In this document: positions 7,504-17,836 of the stretch, in pieces
Numbering within the stretch: the first letter of the stretch is position 1
Layout of the letters: each line of letters opens with the position of its first letter
From: Streptomyces sp. NBC_00582
GTDB lineage: Bacteria; Actinomycetota; Actinomycetes; Streptomycetales; Streptomycetaceae
DNA: 64,000 nt
Direction: 5' to 3'
NCBI RefSeq assembly: GCF_036345155.1
Contig: NZ_CP107772.1
Location: 3,720,001 to 3,784,000 of the forward strand
Notes under the pieces: model-generated
The model's database searches: none
What the model saw: the letters and a program-made list of their open reading frames with translations, nothing else
What the model was told of the DNA's origin: nothing
Program-made: the position numbers and the translations under genes

Positions 7504-9919
7504 CGCCGGCGGCAGCCGGAAGCGCCGCCGCCGGCCGCTGCCACCCTCGCGACCCCCGCGCCCGCAGCCACGCCGTCGTCTCCTCGGGAGGCATCGCCGC
7601 GGCCACCAGCCAGCCCTGCACGGCGTCACATCCCAGATCCCGCAGCCGTTCCCACGTCTCGTCGTCCTCGACACCCTCGGCGACCACGAGGAGCCCCAGG
7701 GAATGCGCGAGGTCGACCGTGCAGCGCACGATCTCCGCGTCCTCGGTGTCCACCGCCAGCCGCGCCACGAAGGAGCGGTCGATCTTCAGCTCACTGACCG
7801 GCAGCCGCCGTAGATGCACCAGCGAGGAGTACCCCGTCCCGAAGTCGTCCAGGGACATCTTCACGCCGTGCCCGGTCAGCCCGTTCAGCGTGTCCGCCGC
7901 CCGCTGCGGATCCTCCAGCAGCACATGCTCGGTTATCTCCAGTTGGAGCGCTCCCGCGGGCACTCCGTGCCGGGCGAGACGCGCGGCCACGGACCCGGCG
8001 AACCCGGGCGTGTGGACGTCGCGCGGCGAGACGTTCACCGCCACCGGCACGAACAGCCCCTGCGCCCGCCACCGCGCGACCTGCCCGAGCGCCGTCTCCA
8101 GCACGTACTCCGTGAGATGCGGCATCAGCCCGGACGACTCGGCGATCGCTATGAACTCGTCCGGCGGCACCTTCCCCCGCTCCGGATGCACCCACCGCAC
8201 CAGCGCCTCGAGCCCCGCCACCTGCCCGTCGAAGCGGACCTTCGGCTGGTAGTGCAGCTGCACCTCGTGCGCGTCCAGCGCCCGCCGCAGATCGCCCAGC
8301 AGCCCCAGCCGGTCGGGGGTGTTGGAGTCCCGCTTGGACTCGTACACCTCGACGCCCGTACGGTCCCGCTTGGCCTGGTACATCGCCACATCGGCCCGGC
8401 GCAGGATGCCCTCCGCGTCGAGGGCGTGGTCGGGGAAGACCGCGACGCCCGCGCTGGCCTCCAGGACGAGCGTGAGCCCGTCGAGGTCGAGCGGCGAGCT
8501 GAGCGCGGAGACCAGCGCCCGGGCGACACGCGTCGCGGAGGTCGTGGAGTCGGCGACGGGGAGTAAGACGGCGAACTCGTCACCGCCGAGCCGCGCGACC
8601 TCCGCCCCGCGCGGGAGGGCCACCCGCAGCCGTTCGGCCGTCTGGAGGAGGAGCCGGTCGCCGGCGAGATGCCCGAGGGTGTCGTTGACCGAACGGAAGC
8701 GGTCGAGGTCGATCAGCATCAGGGCGGACCGGGCGCCGATGCGCTCGGCGTCGTCCAGGGCGGTCCAGATGCGTTCCAGCAGCCACTGCCGGTTGGGCAG
8801 CCCGGTCAGCGGGTCGCGCAACTGCTCCTCGGCACGGGCCCGGGCCATCCAGAGCGTGGAGTCGAGGGCGACGAGCGGGATCGCGAACAGCGGCAGCAGA
8901 ATCGGTTTGGCCACGGCGACCACGCACACCAGCGGCGCGATGCCCAGCAGCGCCACCGCGACCAGGCCCTGTCTGACCAGGGCGGTGCGGGCGACCGTCG
9001 GCAGTCCGCCGGAACGGGGGGCGTGCAGATACCAGAGCAGGACGCGGGTGACGGAGAGATAGGCGACGGCCACCAGAACCACCTGAGGGCCGGTGTAGAC
9101 CGTCCAGGTGTCGGGGGTCCAGGGATCTTCCACGGACGGCACCCGCCCGCACGCGGCCAGCAGCAGGGCGCCCGCGCCGATGCCGAGGATGTCCACCGCG
9201 CCGTGCAGGACGCCCTGCCGCCAGCGGTGGCGTCTGGCTATGCCGACCAGCACGACCACGGTGAGGCTGACCATGCCGGCCGGTATCCAGCCGTACAGCA
9301 GCAGGACGGCGAGGGTGAGGGCGGCGCCGGAGCCGGTGCCGCCCCACCAGCGGGCGCGGCCGAGCAGGACCAGGTGGCCGACGATGACGCCGGTCAGCAG
9401 GGCCAGCGCCCAGCCGGCCGTACCGGACGGGAAGAGGGCGTGGTTGTCGGTGAAGGCGCGGTAGAAGCCGGCTCCGAGGGCGAAGGCGGCCGCGCCGACG
9501 ACCGCGGCGGGCAGCGCGGGCCACGACAGATGCCGCTCGGGTTCGGAGCCGGGCAGCCCCGAGGCCGCGGACAGCGCCGAGGTGCCGGGCAGGGCGGAGG
9601 CCCCGGAGAAGGCGGAGTTCCCCGAGAAGGCGGGGTTGCCGGAGAAGGCGGAGCCGCCGGGGAGAGCGGAGGCCCCGGACGGGCGTGCGCGACCGCCGGA
9701 GCCCGGGCCCGCGGGTCCGCCCGGACGCGAGGAGCCGAGGAGGCCCGAGGACCCGGGAGGTGCGGCGGGGGCGCGGAGGTCGGGGGCGGTGCGCGGGGGG
9801 TGCGCCTCCGCGCCCGGGTGTCGCCCGGCCCGCCCCGCCCACCGGCTCCCCCACCTGACGCCGGCGCCCCGGAGCCGGCGCAGCCGGGAGTCCGGGGCGG
9901 CGCTCTCGGTCGGTTCCAT
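7496..9919 (-). CDS. rmdB: Membrane GGDEF-EAL protein, RmdB-like c-di-GMP phosphodiesterase
   Basis: The protein has 807 residues from ATG 9919, which has GAGAGGGA upstream; the longer in-frame reading has no family features. Residues 1-130 are Pro/Gly/Ser-rich with short repeats (AFSGN, ASALPG). About 130-390 form six to eight membrane helices, then a GGDEF domain (LGGDEFAV near 445) and an EAL domain (GLEALVRW near 571, SLDDFGTGYSSL, VAEGVED). Both signature motifs are intact. The membrane-GGDEF-EAL layout next to ligA and gat genes matches the Streptomyces coelicolor rmdB locus, whose product acts as a c-di-GMP phosphodiesterase in development. The symbol rests on that remembered synteny. 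Confidence 0.88.
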   Translation of the reverse strand: MEPTESAAPDSRLRRLRGAGVRWGSRWAGRAGRHPGAEAHPPRTAPDLRAPAAPPGSSGLLGSSRPGGPAGPGSGGRARPSGASALPGGSAFSGNPAFSGNSAFSGASALPGTSALSAASGLPGSEPERHLSWPALPAAVVGAAAFALGAGFYRAFTDNHALFPSGTAGWALALLTGVIVGHLVLLGRARWWGGTGSGAALTLAVLLLYGWIPAGMVSLTVVVLVGIARRHRWRQGVLHGAVDILGIGAGALLLAACGRVPSVEDPWTPDTWTVYTGPQVVLVAVAYLSVTRVLLWYLHAPRSGGLPTVARTALVRQGLVAVALLGIAPLVCVVAVAKPILLPLFAIPLVALDSTLWMARARAEEQLRDPLTGLPNRQWLLERIWTALDDAERIGARSALMLIDLDRFRSVNDTLGHLAGDRLLLQTAERLRVALPRGAEVARLGGDEFAVLLPVADSTTSATRVARALVSALSSPLDLDGLTLVLEASAGVAVFPDHALDAEGILRRADVAMYQAKRDRTGVEVYESKRDSNTPDRLGLLGDLRRALDAHEVQLHYQPKVRFDGQVAGLEALVRWVHPERGKVPPDEFIAIAESSGLMPHLTEYVLETALGQVARWRAQGLFVPVAVNVSPRDVHTPGFAGSVAARLARHGVPAGALQLEITEHVLLEDPQRAADTLNGLTGHGVKMSLDDFGTGYSSLVHLRRLPVSELKIDRSFVARLAVDTEDAEIVRCTVDLAHSLGLLVVAEGVEDDETWERLRDLGCDAVQGWLVAAAMPPEETTAWLRARGSRGWQRPAAALPAAAGED

Positions 9920-10214
9920 TCCCGTCCCTCTCACAACCGGCGGTGCCCACGCCACGCGGCCCGCTGCCCGACAACCCAGGGGCGGCGCCGCGTCGGAAGA
10001 CCCTTCTCCCCGGCCCTTCAGGAGCGAGGAGATGCGCCGACCGCAGCAGGGCACGGGAGGCGCACATACCAACAGTAGGCCGCGGAAGGCTTCCACGGGC
10101 AGCGGTCGTCGACGGTTGCCCGAATGCGCCCCGGCCACCCGTATGCATCTGGTATGCGCCAATCGGGTGGCCTTCAACCGCCGGTCGGGGCTACCCCCCG
10201 GTACTACTCCTCGG
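9920..10214. other. Intergenic region between ligA and the rmdB-like gene
   Basis: This 295 bp stretch has no convincing gene. It must contain the rmdB-like promoter if that gene is not read through from ligA. The only clear structure is the hairpin at 10133-10172. I see no c-di-GMP riboswitch core. Confidence 0.6.
10133..10172 (-). terminator. Hairpin downstream of ligA
   Basis: A perfect 9 bp stem, GGCCACCCG/CGGGTGGCC, with a 22 nt loop lies 43 nt after the ligA stop. There is no T-tract. It could terminate ligA or act in the rmdB-like leader. Confidence 0.45.
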
Positions 10215-12446
<2,232 letters not shown>

Positions 12447-13448
12447 TTACTCTGGGTTGTCCGCGAGGGATCTCGCCGCCCGGACGCAGTGGGCGAGGGC
12501 CTTGCGGGCGTACGCGGGAGAGGCCCCCGCGAGTCCGCAGGCCGGGGTGAGCGTGACCGCCTCCGTGAGAAGCCCCGGTTGCAGTCCCAGCCTGCGCCAC
12601 AGCGTCCGTACACCCATGACGCTACCGGCAGGGTCTGACAATGCGGAGTCCGTGCCCGGCACGACACCGGCGAACAGCCGGGTCCCGCCTTCCACCGCTT
12701 CCCCGATCGCCTCCTCGTCACGCTCGGTGAGCAGCGAGAAGTCGAAGGAGATCCCGGCGACCCCGGCCCGGCGCAGCAGGGCGAAGGGGACGTCCGGGGC
12801 GCAGGAGTGGACCACGACCGGGCCGTCCCCGTGCACCCCGGCCACCTCCCGGAGGGTGGCCTCCACGAGCTGGCGGTCGACGGCGCGGTGGGTGCGGTAG
12901 CCGCTGGCGGTCCGCACCCGGCCGGTCAGGACGGCTGTGAGGGACGGTTCGTCGAGCTGGATGACGAGCCGGGCGCCGGGGATGCGCCGCTGGACCTCGG
13001 CGAGGTGCAGCCGCAGCCCCTCGGCCAGGGAGGCGGCCAGGTCGCGGCAGGCGCCGGGGTCGGAGAGGGCGGCCTCGCCGTTCCTCAGCTCCAGGGCGGC
13101 GGCGAGCGTCCAGGGGCCGACGGCCTGCACCTTGAGCGGGCCCGCGTAGTCCTGGGTGAACTCCTCGAGGGCGTCGAGGTCCTCGCCGAGCCAGGAGCGG
13201 GCCCGCTTGGTGTCCCGGCCCGGGTGGTCGCCGATCCGCCAGCCGCTGGGCTCCACGCGCGCGTAGAGCTCCACGAGCATGCCCGCCGTCCGGCCGATCA
13301 TGTCCGCGCCCGGGCCGCGGGCCGGGAGTTCGGGCAGGAACGGGAAGTCCTCGAAGGAACCGGTGGCGGTCCTGGCGGCCTCCCGGGCGTCGCCGCCGGG
13401 GAGGGATCCGACGCCGGTGGCGGGGCCGTAGGGCGAGAGTGCGTTCAC
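12447..13448 (-). CDS. Cobalamin-independent methionine synthase-like protein
   Basis: The protein has 333 residues and resembles only the C-terminal catalytic half of MetE. It opens GPATGVGSLPG, the usual start of this short actinobacterial family. VIQLDEPSLTAVL and VHSCAPDVPF supply the zinc-site type His and Cys, and GISFDFSLL and TPACGLAG match the later barrel strands and the last Cys ligand. Full MetE is about 750 residues, so this is a stand-alone UroD/MetE-type barrel whose methyl donor is uncertain. The GTG start at 13448 lacks a good ribosome site and follows the SDR stop by 20 nt, suggesting coupled translation. Confidence 0.85.
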   Translation of the reverse strand: MNALSPYGPATGVGSLPGGDAREAARTATGSFEDFPFLPELPARGPGADMIGRTAGMLVELYARVEPSGWRIGDHPGRDTKRARSWLGEDLDALEEFTQDYAGPLKVQAVGPWTLAAALELRNGEAALSDPGACRDLAASLAEGLRLHLAEVQRRIPGARLVIQLDEPSLTAVLTGRVRTASGYRTHRAVDRQLVEATLREVAGVHGDGPVVVHSCAPDVPFALLRRAGVAGISFDFSLLTERDEEAIGEAVEGGTRLFAGVVPGTDSALSDPAGSVMGVRTLWRRLGLQPGLLTEAVTLTPACGLAGASPAYARKALAHCVRAARSLADNPE

Positions 13449-13468
13449 AGGGGGAAGCCTACGGAAGG

Positions 13469-14158
13469 TCAGCGGCCGGGCCGTACGGTCAGGTCGTTCA
13501 CCTCGGCGTCCCTCGGCAGGTCGAGCGCCATCACGAGGGTCGTCGCGACCGATTCGGGATCGATCCAGTCGGCGGGGTCGTACTCCTTGCCCTCCTGCTG
13601 GTGCACCTTGGCCTGCATGGGGCTGGCGGTGCGGCCGGGGTAGACGGAGGTGACGCGGACGCCGTTGCCGTGCTCCTCGTTGCGAAGGGAGTCGGCGAGG
13701 GCTTTGAGGCCGTGCTTGGAGGCGGCGTACGCGGACCACTCGGCGCTCGCCCTGAGGCCGGCGCCGGAGTTCACGAACACCACGTGCCCGTGGGCGGCGC
13801 GCAGTTGGGGCAGGAAGTGGCGGGTGAGTTCGGCGGGGGCGATCAGGTTGACGTTGAGCTGGTGGCGCCAGGCCTTGGGGGTGAGCTCGCCGACCGGGCC
13901 CAGGTCGACCACGCCGGCGATGTGCAGCAGCGAGTCGACCCGGTCCGGGAGCGACTGATGGGAGAAGGCCCAGCTCAGCCGGTCGGGGTCGGCGAGGTCG
14001 CCGACGAGGGTGCGGGCGCCGGGGAACCGGGCCGCGAGTTCCTTCGCACGGCCCGCGTCGCGCGCGTGGAGCACGAGGTCGTCCCCGCGCGCGTGCAGAC
14101 GGCGGGCGACGGCCGCGCCGATGCCGGAGCCCGCTCCGGTGATCACATGGGTAGCCAT
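13469..14158 (-). CDS. Short-chain dehydrogenase/reductase
   Basis: The protein has 229 residues and a Rossmann fold. The NAD(P) motif is TGAGSGIG near the N-terminus, the NNAG-equivalent is HIAGV, and the catalytic Ser is in FVNSGAGL with YAASK supplying Tyr and Lys. The length is on the short side for the family (about 250). Two ATGs are possible, 14158 or 14167; the shorter gives MATHVITGAG. It heads the unit SDR, MetE-like, ligA. The decayed LOG-family gene originally ended just upstream (TGA at 14175-14177). The substrate is unknown. Confidence 0.88.
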   Translation of the reverse strand: MATHVITGAGSGIGAAVARRLHARGDDLVLHARDAGRAKELAARFPGARTLVGDLADPDRLSWAFSHQSLPDRVDSLLHIAGVVDLGPVGELTPKAWRHQLNVNLIAPAELTRHFLPQLRAAHGHVVFVNSGAGLRASAEWSAYAASKHGLKALADSLRNEEHGNGVRVTSVYPGRTASPMQAKVHQQEGKEYDPADWIDPESVATTLVMALDLPRDAEVNDLTVRPGR

Positions 14159-14550
14159 GCCCGCCATGCTCGCATCACCGTACGGCCGTGCTCTCCTCCA
14201 GGTAGGCCGGCGCCCCACCGGCTCCCCGCGAAGAACACCAGGTCGGTCAGCGGGCGCGGCAGGAATCCCTCGTCGTCCATGCGCCGGAACTGTGTCCTGA
14301 GTCCGTCGAAGTCGGCGGTGTTCAGCGGCACGACCGGCTTGTCGGTGTGGCCGTGCTTCTTCAGCTCCAGGATCTCGGTGGCCTCGTCGAGGGTGCCCGT
14401 GCCGCCGACCGTCACCACCACGGCGGGCGTGGGGGTACCCCCAGGCCGCCCTTGCCCAGCGGTTCCGCGAACTCGCGCGCGGGTCGCGCGCAGCGGTCGT
14501 CGAGATCGCCGGCGGAGAGGAAGAAACAGATACGCGTGCCGTCACCGTAC
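14143..14550 (-). pseudogene. Broken LOG-family (TIGR00730-like) nucleotide-binding protein
   Basis: Two pieces of one protein lie in different frames. The N-terminal piece reads TRICFFLSAGDLDDRC then ...REFAEPLGKGG and breaks near 14435 at a GGGGGTACCCCC palindrome. The C-terminal piece resumes at VVVTVGGTGTLDEATEI and continues to LPRPLTDLVFF. Compared with intact relatives, as I recall them, roughly 80 middle residues including the Rossmann loop are missing. A further one-base insertion after LVFFAG shifts the end: another frame gives PAYLEEST and a stop at 14175, a few bases before the SDR gene. The intact family acts as cytokinin-type phosphoribohydrolases or is uncharacterised. Non-functional as it stands. 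Confidence 0.75.
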
Positions 14551-14588
14551 GCGGGAAGAACCCGGGGCCCGCGAGCGCTTTTCCCCAC

Positions 14589-14912
14589 ATGACCCGAGGA
14601 CACACGATCACGATCGAGCGGGAGACCCGGCGCGTCAGGGTCGTCCACGACGGCCGGGTGCTCGCCGAGACCGACCGGGCCCTCGCCCTGCGCGAGACGG
14701 GCTGTCCGGTGCGGTTCTACATCCCCGAGGCCGATGTCCGCATGGACCTGCTGACCCCGTCCGACACCCACACCCACTGCCCCTTCAAGGGCACGGCGTC
14801 CTACTGGTCGCTGCCCGACGCGCCCGACCTCGTGTGGTCCTATCCCGACCCCAAGCCCGATGTCGCGGCGATCAGGAACCACCTCTGCTTCTACGAAGTG
14901 GAAGTGTCGTAG
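14589..14912 (+). CDS. DUF427 domain protein
   Basis: The protein has 107 residues and a compact beta fold. The hallmark CPFKGTASYW, with a preceding SDTHTHC, is present, as are FYIPEADVRMDLL and the ending LCFYEVEV. DUF427 proteins are of unresolved function. The start lies at the edge of the decayed LOG-family gene, transcribed in the opposite direction. Its stop is 38 nt before an alpha/beta hydrolase on the same strand, so they may be co-transcribed. Confidence 0.9.
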   Translation: MTRGHTITIERETRRVRVVHDGRVLAETDRALALRETGCPVRFYIPEADVRMDLLTPSDTHTHCPFKGTASYWSLPDAPDLVWSYPDPKPDVAAIRNHLCFYEVEVS

Positions 14913-14950
14913 GCCGATGACCGCCGTGCGGTGCGGCAGTCTGAGCTGAC

Positions 14951-15733
14951 ATGGACAAGAAGACCATTTCGCGCGACGGCACCGAACTCGCGTACGCACG
15001 GGCCGGACAGGGTCCCGCGGTCATCCTGGTGAGCGGGGCGATGTCCACGGGTGGCACCGTGGCGCCCCTGGGCGGGCTGCTCGCGCGCCGCTGCACGGTC
15101 CTCTGGTACGACCGGCGGGGCCGCGGCGGGAGCGGGGACACGGCGCCGTTCGCGGTGGAACGCGAGGTGGAGGACCTGGCCGCGTTGATCGACGCGGCGG
15201 GCGGCGAGGCCTCGTTGTACGGCATCTCCTCGGGCGGGGCGCTGGTGCTGCGGGCGGCGGCGAGCGGGCTGCCGGTGCGGCGGGTGGCCGTCTACGAGAC
15301 GCCGTACGCCGACTTCCAGGAGCGCGGCGCCGATGACCGTGCCGCGTACACCGAGCGGCTCACCGAGGCGCTCGCCCAGGGGCGGCGCGGGGACGCCGTG
15401 GAGCTGTTCCTGCGGCTGACGGGGCTGGCCGAGGAGATGATCCTGCGGGCCCGCCAGTCGCCCATGTGGGCCGGCATGGAGGCGATCGCGCCGACCCTCG
15501 CCTACGACGACGCCGTGATGGGCGGGGGTCTGGTCCCGCGGGAGCGGCTGGCCTCCCTCGGCGTACCGGTGCTCGCGGTGGCGGGCGGCGACAGCCCCGC
15601 GTGGATCGTCGAGGCCACGCGGGCGGTGGCGGAGGCGGCACCGCAGGGGACGTACCGCCTGCTGGAAGGTCAGACCCACATGGTGGATCCGAACGTGCTC
15701 GCGCCCGTGCTGGAGGAGTTCTTCGGCGGGTAG
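14951..15733 (+). CDS. Alpha/beta hydrolase
   Basis: The hydrolase has 260 residues. The oxyanion region is LVSGAMSTGG, the nucleophile elbow GISSGGAL, an acid candidate sits in AVAGGDSPAW, and the histidine is in EGQTHMVDP. The core is complete with a short cap (residues about 120-190). No signal peptide is seen, so it is cytoplasmic. The family covers esterases, epoxide hydrolases and haloperoxidase-like enzymes, and no substrate can be read from the sequence. It ends 5 nt before the convergent mnmA stop. Confidence 0.88.
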   Translation: MDKKTISRDGTELAYARAGQGPAVILVSGAMSTGGTVAPLGGLLARRCTVLWYDRRGRGGSGDTAPFAVEREVEDLAALIDAAGGEASLYGISSGGALVLRAAASGLPVRRVAVYETPYADFQERGADDRAAYTERLTEALAQGRRGDAVELFLRLTGLAEEMILRARQSPMWAGMEAIAPTLAYDDAVMGGGLVPRERLASLGVPVLAVAGGDSPAWIVEATRAVAEAAPQGTYRLLEGQTHMVDPNVLAPVLEEFFGG

Positions 15734-15738
15734 GCCGG

Positions 15739-16869
15739 TCAGGCCACCCCGGCCGTCGCCCGGACCGTCGAGGCGATCGTCGCCGAGCCCACCACGCGGG
15801 TGCCGTCGTACAGGACGATCGCCTGGCCGGGGGCCACGCCGCGGACCGGCTCGGCGAACGTGACCCGCAGCTCGCCGTCGACCGGCTCCGCCGTCACCTC
15901 GGTCTCGCCGCCGTGGGCGCGGAGCTGGGCGGTGTAGGTGCCGGGGCCGGTGGGGGCCGTTCCGCACCAGCGCGGCTTGATCGCGGTCAGGGCGCTCACG
16001 TCGAGGGCGGCGGCCGGGCCGACCGTCACCGTGTTGTTCACCGGGGAGATGTCGAGGACGTAGCGCGGCTTGCCGTCGGGGGCCGGGGTGCCGATGCGCA
16101 GTCCCTTGCGCTGGCCGATGGTGAAGCCGTACGCCCCCTCGTGGGTGCCGATCTTCGCTCCGGACTCGTCGACGATGTCGCCCTCGGCCCGGCCGAGGCG
16201 GTTCGCGAGGAAGCCCTGGGTGTCGCCGTCGGCGATGAAGCAGATGTCGTGGGAGTCGGGCTTCTTGGCGACCGCGAGGCCCCTGCGCTCGGCCTCGGCG
16301 CGGATCTCGTCCTTCGTGGTGACCGTGTCGCCGAGGGGGAACAGGGCGTGCGCGAGCTGCCGCTCGTCCAGGACGCCGAGGACGTACGACTGGTCCTTGG
16401 CCATGTCGGAGGCGCGGTGCAGTTCGCGGGTGCCGTCCTGCCGCACGATCACCTGTGCGTAGTGGCCGGTGCAGACCGCGTCGAAGCCGAGGGCCAGGGC
16501 CTTGTCCAGGAGCGCCGCGAACTTGATCTTCTCGTTGCAGCGCAGGCAGGGGTTGGGGGTGCGGCCGGCCTCGTACTCGGCGACGAAGTCCTCGACGACG
16601 TCCTCGCGGAAGCGGTCGGCGAGGTCCCACACGTAGAAGGGGATGCCGATGACGTCGGCGGCGCGGCGGGCGTCGCGGGAGTCCTCGATGGTGCAGCAGC
16701 CCCGCGCGCCCGTGCGGAAGGACTGCGGGTTCGCCGAGAGCGCGAGGTGGACGCCGGTGACGTCGTGGCCGGCTTCCGCGGCGCGGGCGGCGGCGACGGC
16801 GGAGTCGACCCCGCCGGACATGGCGGCGAGTACGCGAAGGGGGCGGGGGCGCTGCGAGGTCTCAGTCAT
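15739..16869 (-). CDS. mnmA: tRNA 2-thiouridine(34) synthase
   Basis: MnmA (376 residues) adenylates and thiolates U34 of Glu, Gln and Lys tRNAs. The PP-loop is SGGVDS (18-23). The catalytic cysteines are C111 in [12 protein letters not shown] and C210 in [11 protein letters not shown]. The C-terminal beta-barrel domain includes [11 protein letters not shown] and ends in [22 protein letters not shown] 16869 is preferred over a longer in-frame start because it gives the canonical length. A cysteine desulfurase gene on the same strand at 19856-21025 is the likely sulfur source, but the two are separated here by exported-enzyme genes on the other strand. Confidence 0.96.
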   Translation of the reverse strand: MTETSQRPRPLRVLAAMSGGVDSAVAAARAAEAGHDVTGVHLALSANPQSFRTGARGCCTIEDSRDARRAADVIGIPFYVWDLADRFREDVVEDFVAEYEAGRTPNPCLRCNEKIKFAALLDKALALGFDAVCTGHYAQVIVRQDGTRELHRASDMAKDQSYVLGVLDERQLAHALFPLGDTVTTKDEIRAEAERRGLAVAKKPDSHDICFIADGDTQGFLANRLGRAEGDIVDESGAKIGTHEGAYGFTIGQRKGLRIGTPAPDGKPRYVLDISPVNNTVTVGPAAALDVSALTAIKPRWCGTAPTGPGTYTAQLRAHGGETEVTAEPVDGELRVTFAEPVRGVAPGQAIVLYDGTRVVGSATIASTVRATAGVA

Positions 16870-16951
16870 AACCCTTCCAGGGTACGGGGCGCGGGGAACC
16901 GGAGCCCACGCATATCCGTTGACGATCACGAAGGGCGAGAAAGGGCGGACG

Positions 16952-17611
16952 ATGGGGGCGAGAGGGACCGACTCCGACCGGCGGATCGGGCGGCGGGCGC
17001 TGCTGATCGGCGGGGCGGCGGCCGCCGTGGGCTCGGCGGTGCTGGCGCGTGAGGAGCTGGCGCATCTGTACTGGCGGCTGCCGGGGGTGCGCAGGGCGCG
17101 GGTGGAGGGCGCGGTGGACTTCGGGGGCGCGCGCTGGGTGGCGGCCTCGGAGGCGAACTTCCGCTGGGCGGACCGGCCGGACGACTACGGCGTCGACATG
17201 GTGGTCATTCATGTCACGCAGGGTGATCTGGCCAGCGCGGTGCGGGCGTTCGAGGATCCTGGGCACCGGGCGGCGGCGCATTACATCGTCGGCCAGGACG
17301 GCGGTGTCACCCAGATGATCCGTGAGCTGGACGTGGCGTACCACGCGGGCAACCGCGCGTACAACGAACGCAGTGTCGGCATCGAGCACGAGGGGTTCGT
17401 GGACCGGCCGGAGGATTTCACCGACGCGATGTACGAGGCGTCCGCGCGGCTGACCGCCCGGGTCTGCGAGCGGTACGGCATCCCCGTCGACCGGGAGCAC
17501 ATCATCGGGCATGTGGAAGTGCCGGGGACGGACCACACCGACCCCGGTGAGCACTGGGACTGGGACCGGTACCTGAAGCTCGTCAAAACGGCGCGAACCG
17601 CTTCCACCTGA
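16952..17611 (+). CDS. Tat-exported N-acetylmuramoyl-L-alanine amidase
   Basis: The protein has 219 residues. The N-terminus carries twin arginines ([20 protein letters not shown]) and a hydrophobic helix, a Tat-type signal or anchor. The Amidase_2 (PGRP-like) domain follows. The zinc ligands are His near 86 in VVIHVTQG, His in VAYHAGN, and the last in [18 protein letters not shown] is a conserved core strand. It should cleave the lactyl-amide between MurNAc and L-Ala in peptidoglycan outside the membrane. It is divergent from mnmA with 82 bp between starts. Confidence 0.9.
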   Translation: MGARGTDSDRRIGRRALLIGGAAAAVGSAVLAREELAHLYWRLPGVRRARVEGAVDFGGARWVAASEANFRWADRPDDYGVDMVVIHVTQGDLASAVRAFEDPGHRAAAHYIVGQDGGVTQMIRELDVAYHAGNRAYNERSVGIEHEGFVDRPEDFTDAMYEASARLTARVCERYGIPVDREHIIGHVEVPGTDHTDPGEHWDWDRYLKLVKTARTAST

Positions 17612-17642
17612 CCTCCAGGGTGACGCAGCTCACATGTTCTCA

Positions 17643-17658
17643 GAATCGTGAACGATTC
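17643..17658. promoter_or_regulatory. 16 bp palindrome upstream of the multicopper oxidase
   Basis: GAATCGTGAACGATTC has perfect 7 bp arms around GA. It lies in the 225 bp AT-richer gap between the amidase and the oxidase. It may be a dimeric regulator site; no family match is claimed. Confidence 0.4.
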
Positions 17659-17836
17659 GTGAGCGCCGCCCGCCCGATGTGTCCCACACCGCGATCCTGA
17701 CCTGCGGCCCGCCAACTTGGCTTTCTTTCAGGGGAGTTGAAGATCCAAAAGCATTGTTAAGGCTGCACAGACAACAGAGCTCACTCCTAACTTGGACTCA
17801 GTCTTCACATAGGCCTTAGCCCAAAGCTCCACGGCC

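Noticed and set aside
9920..10214. c-di-GMP riboswitch ahead of the rmdB-like gene
   Set aside because: Only a simple 9 bp hairpin is visible; no conserved GEMM-type core or tetraloop pattern was found.
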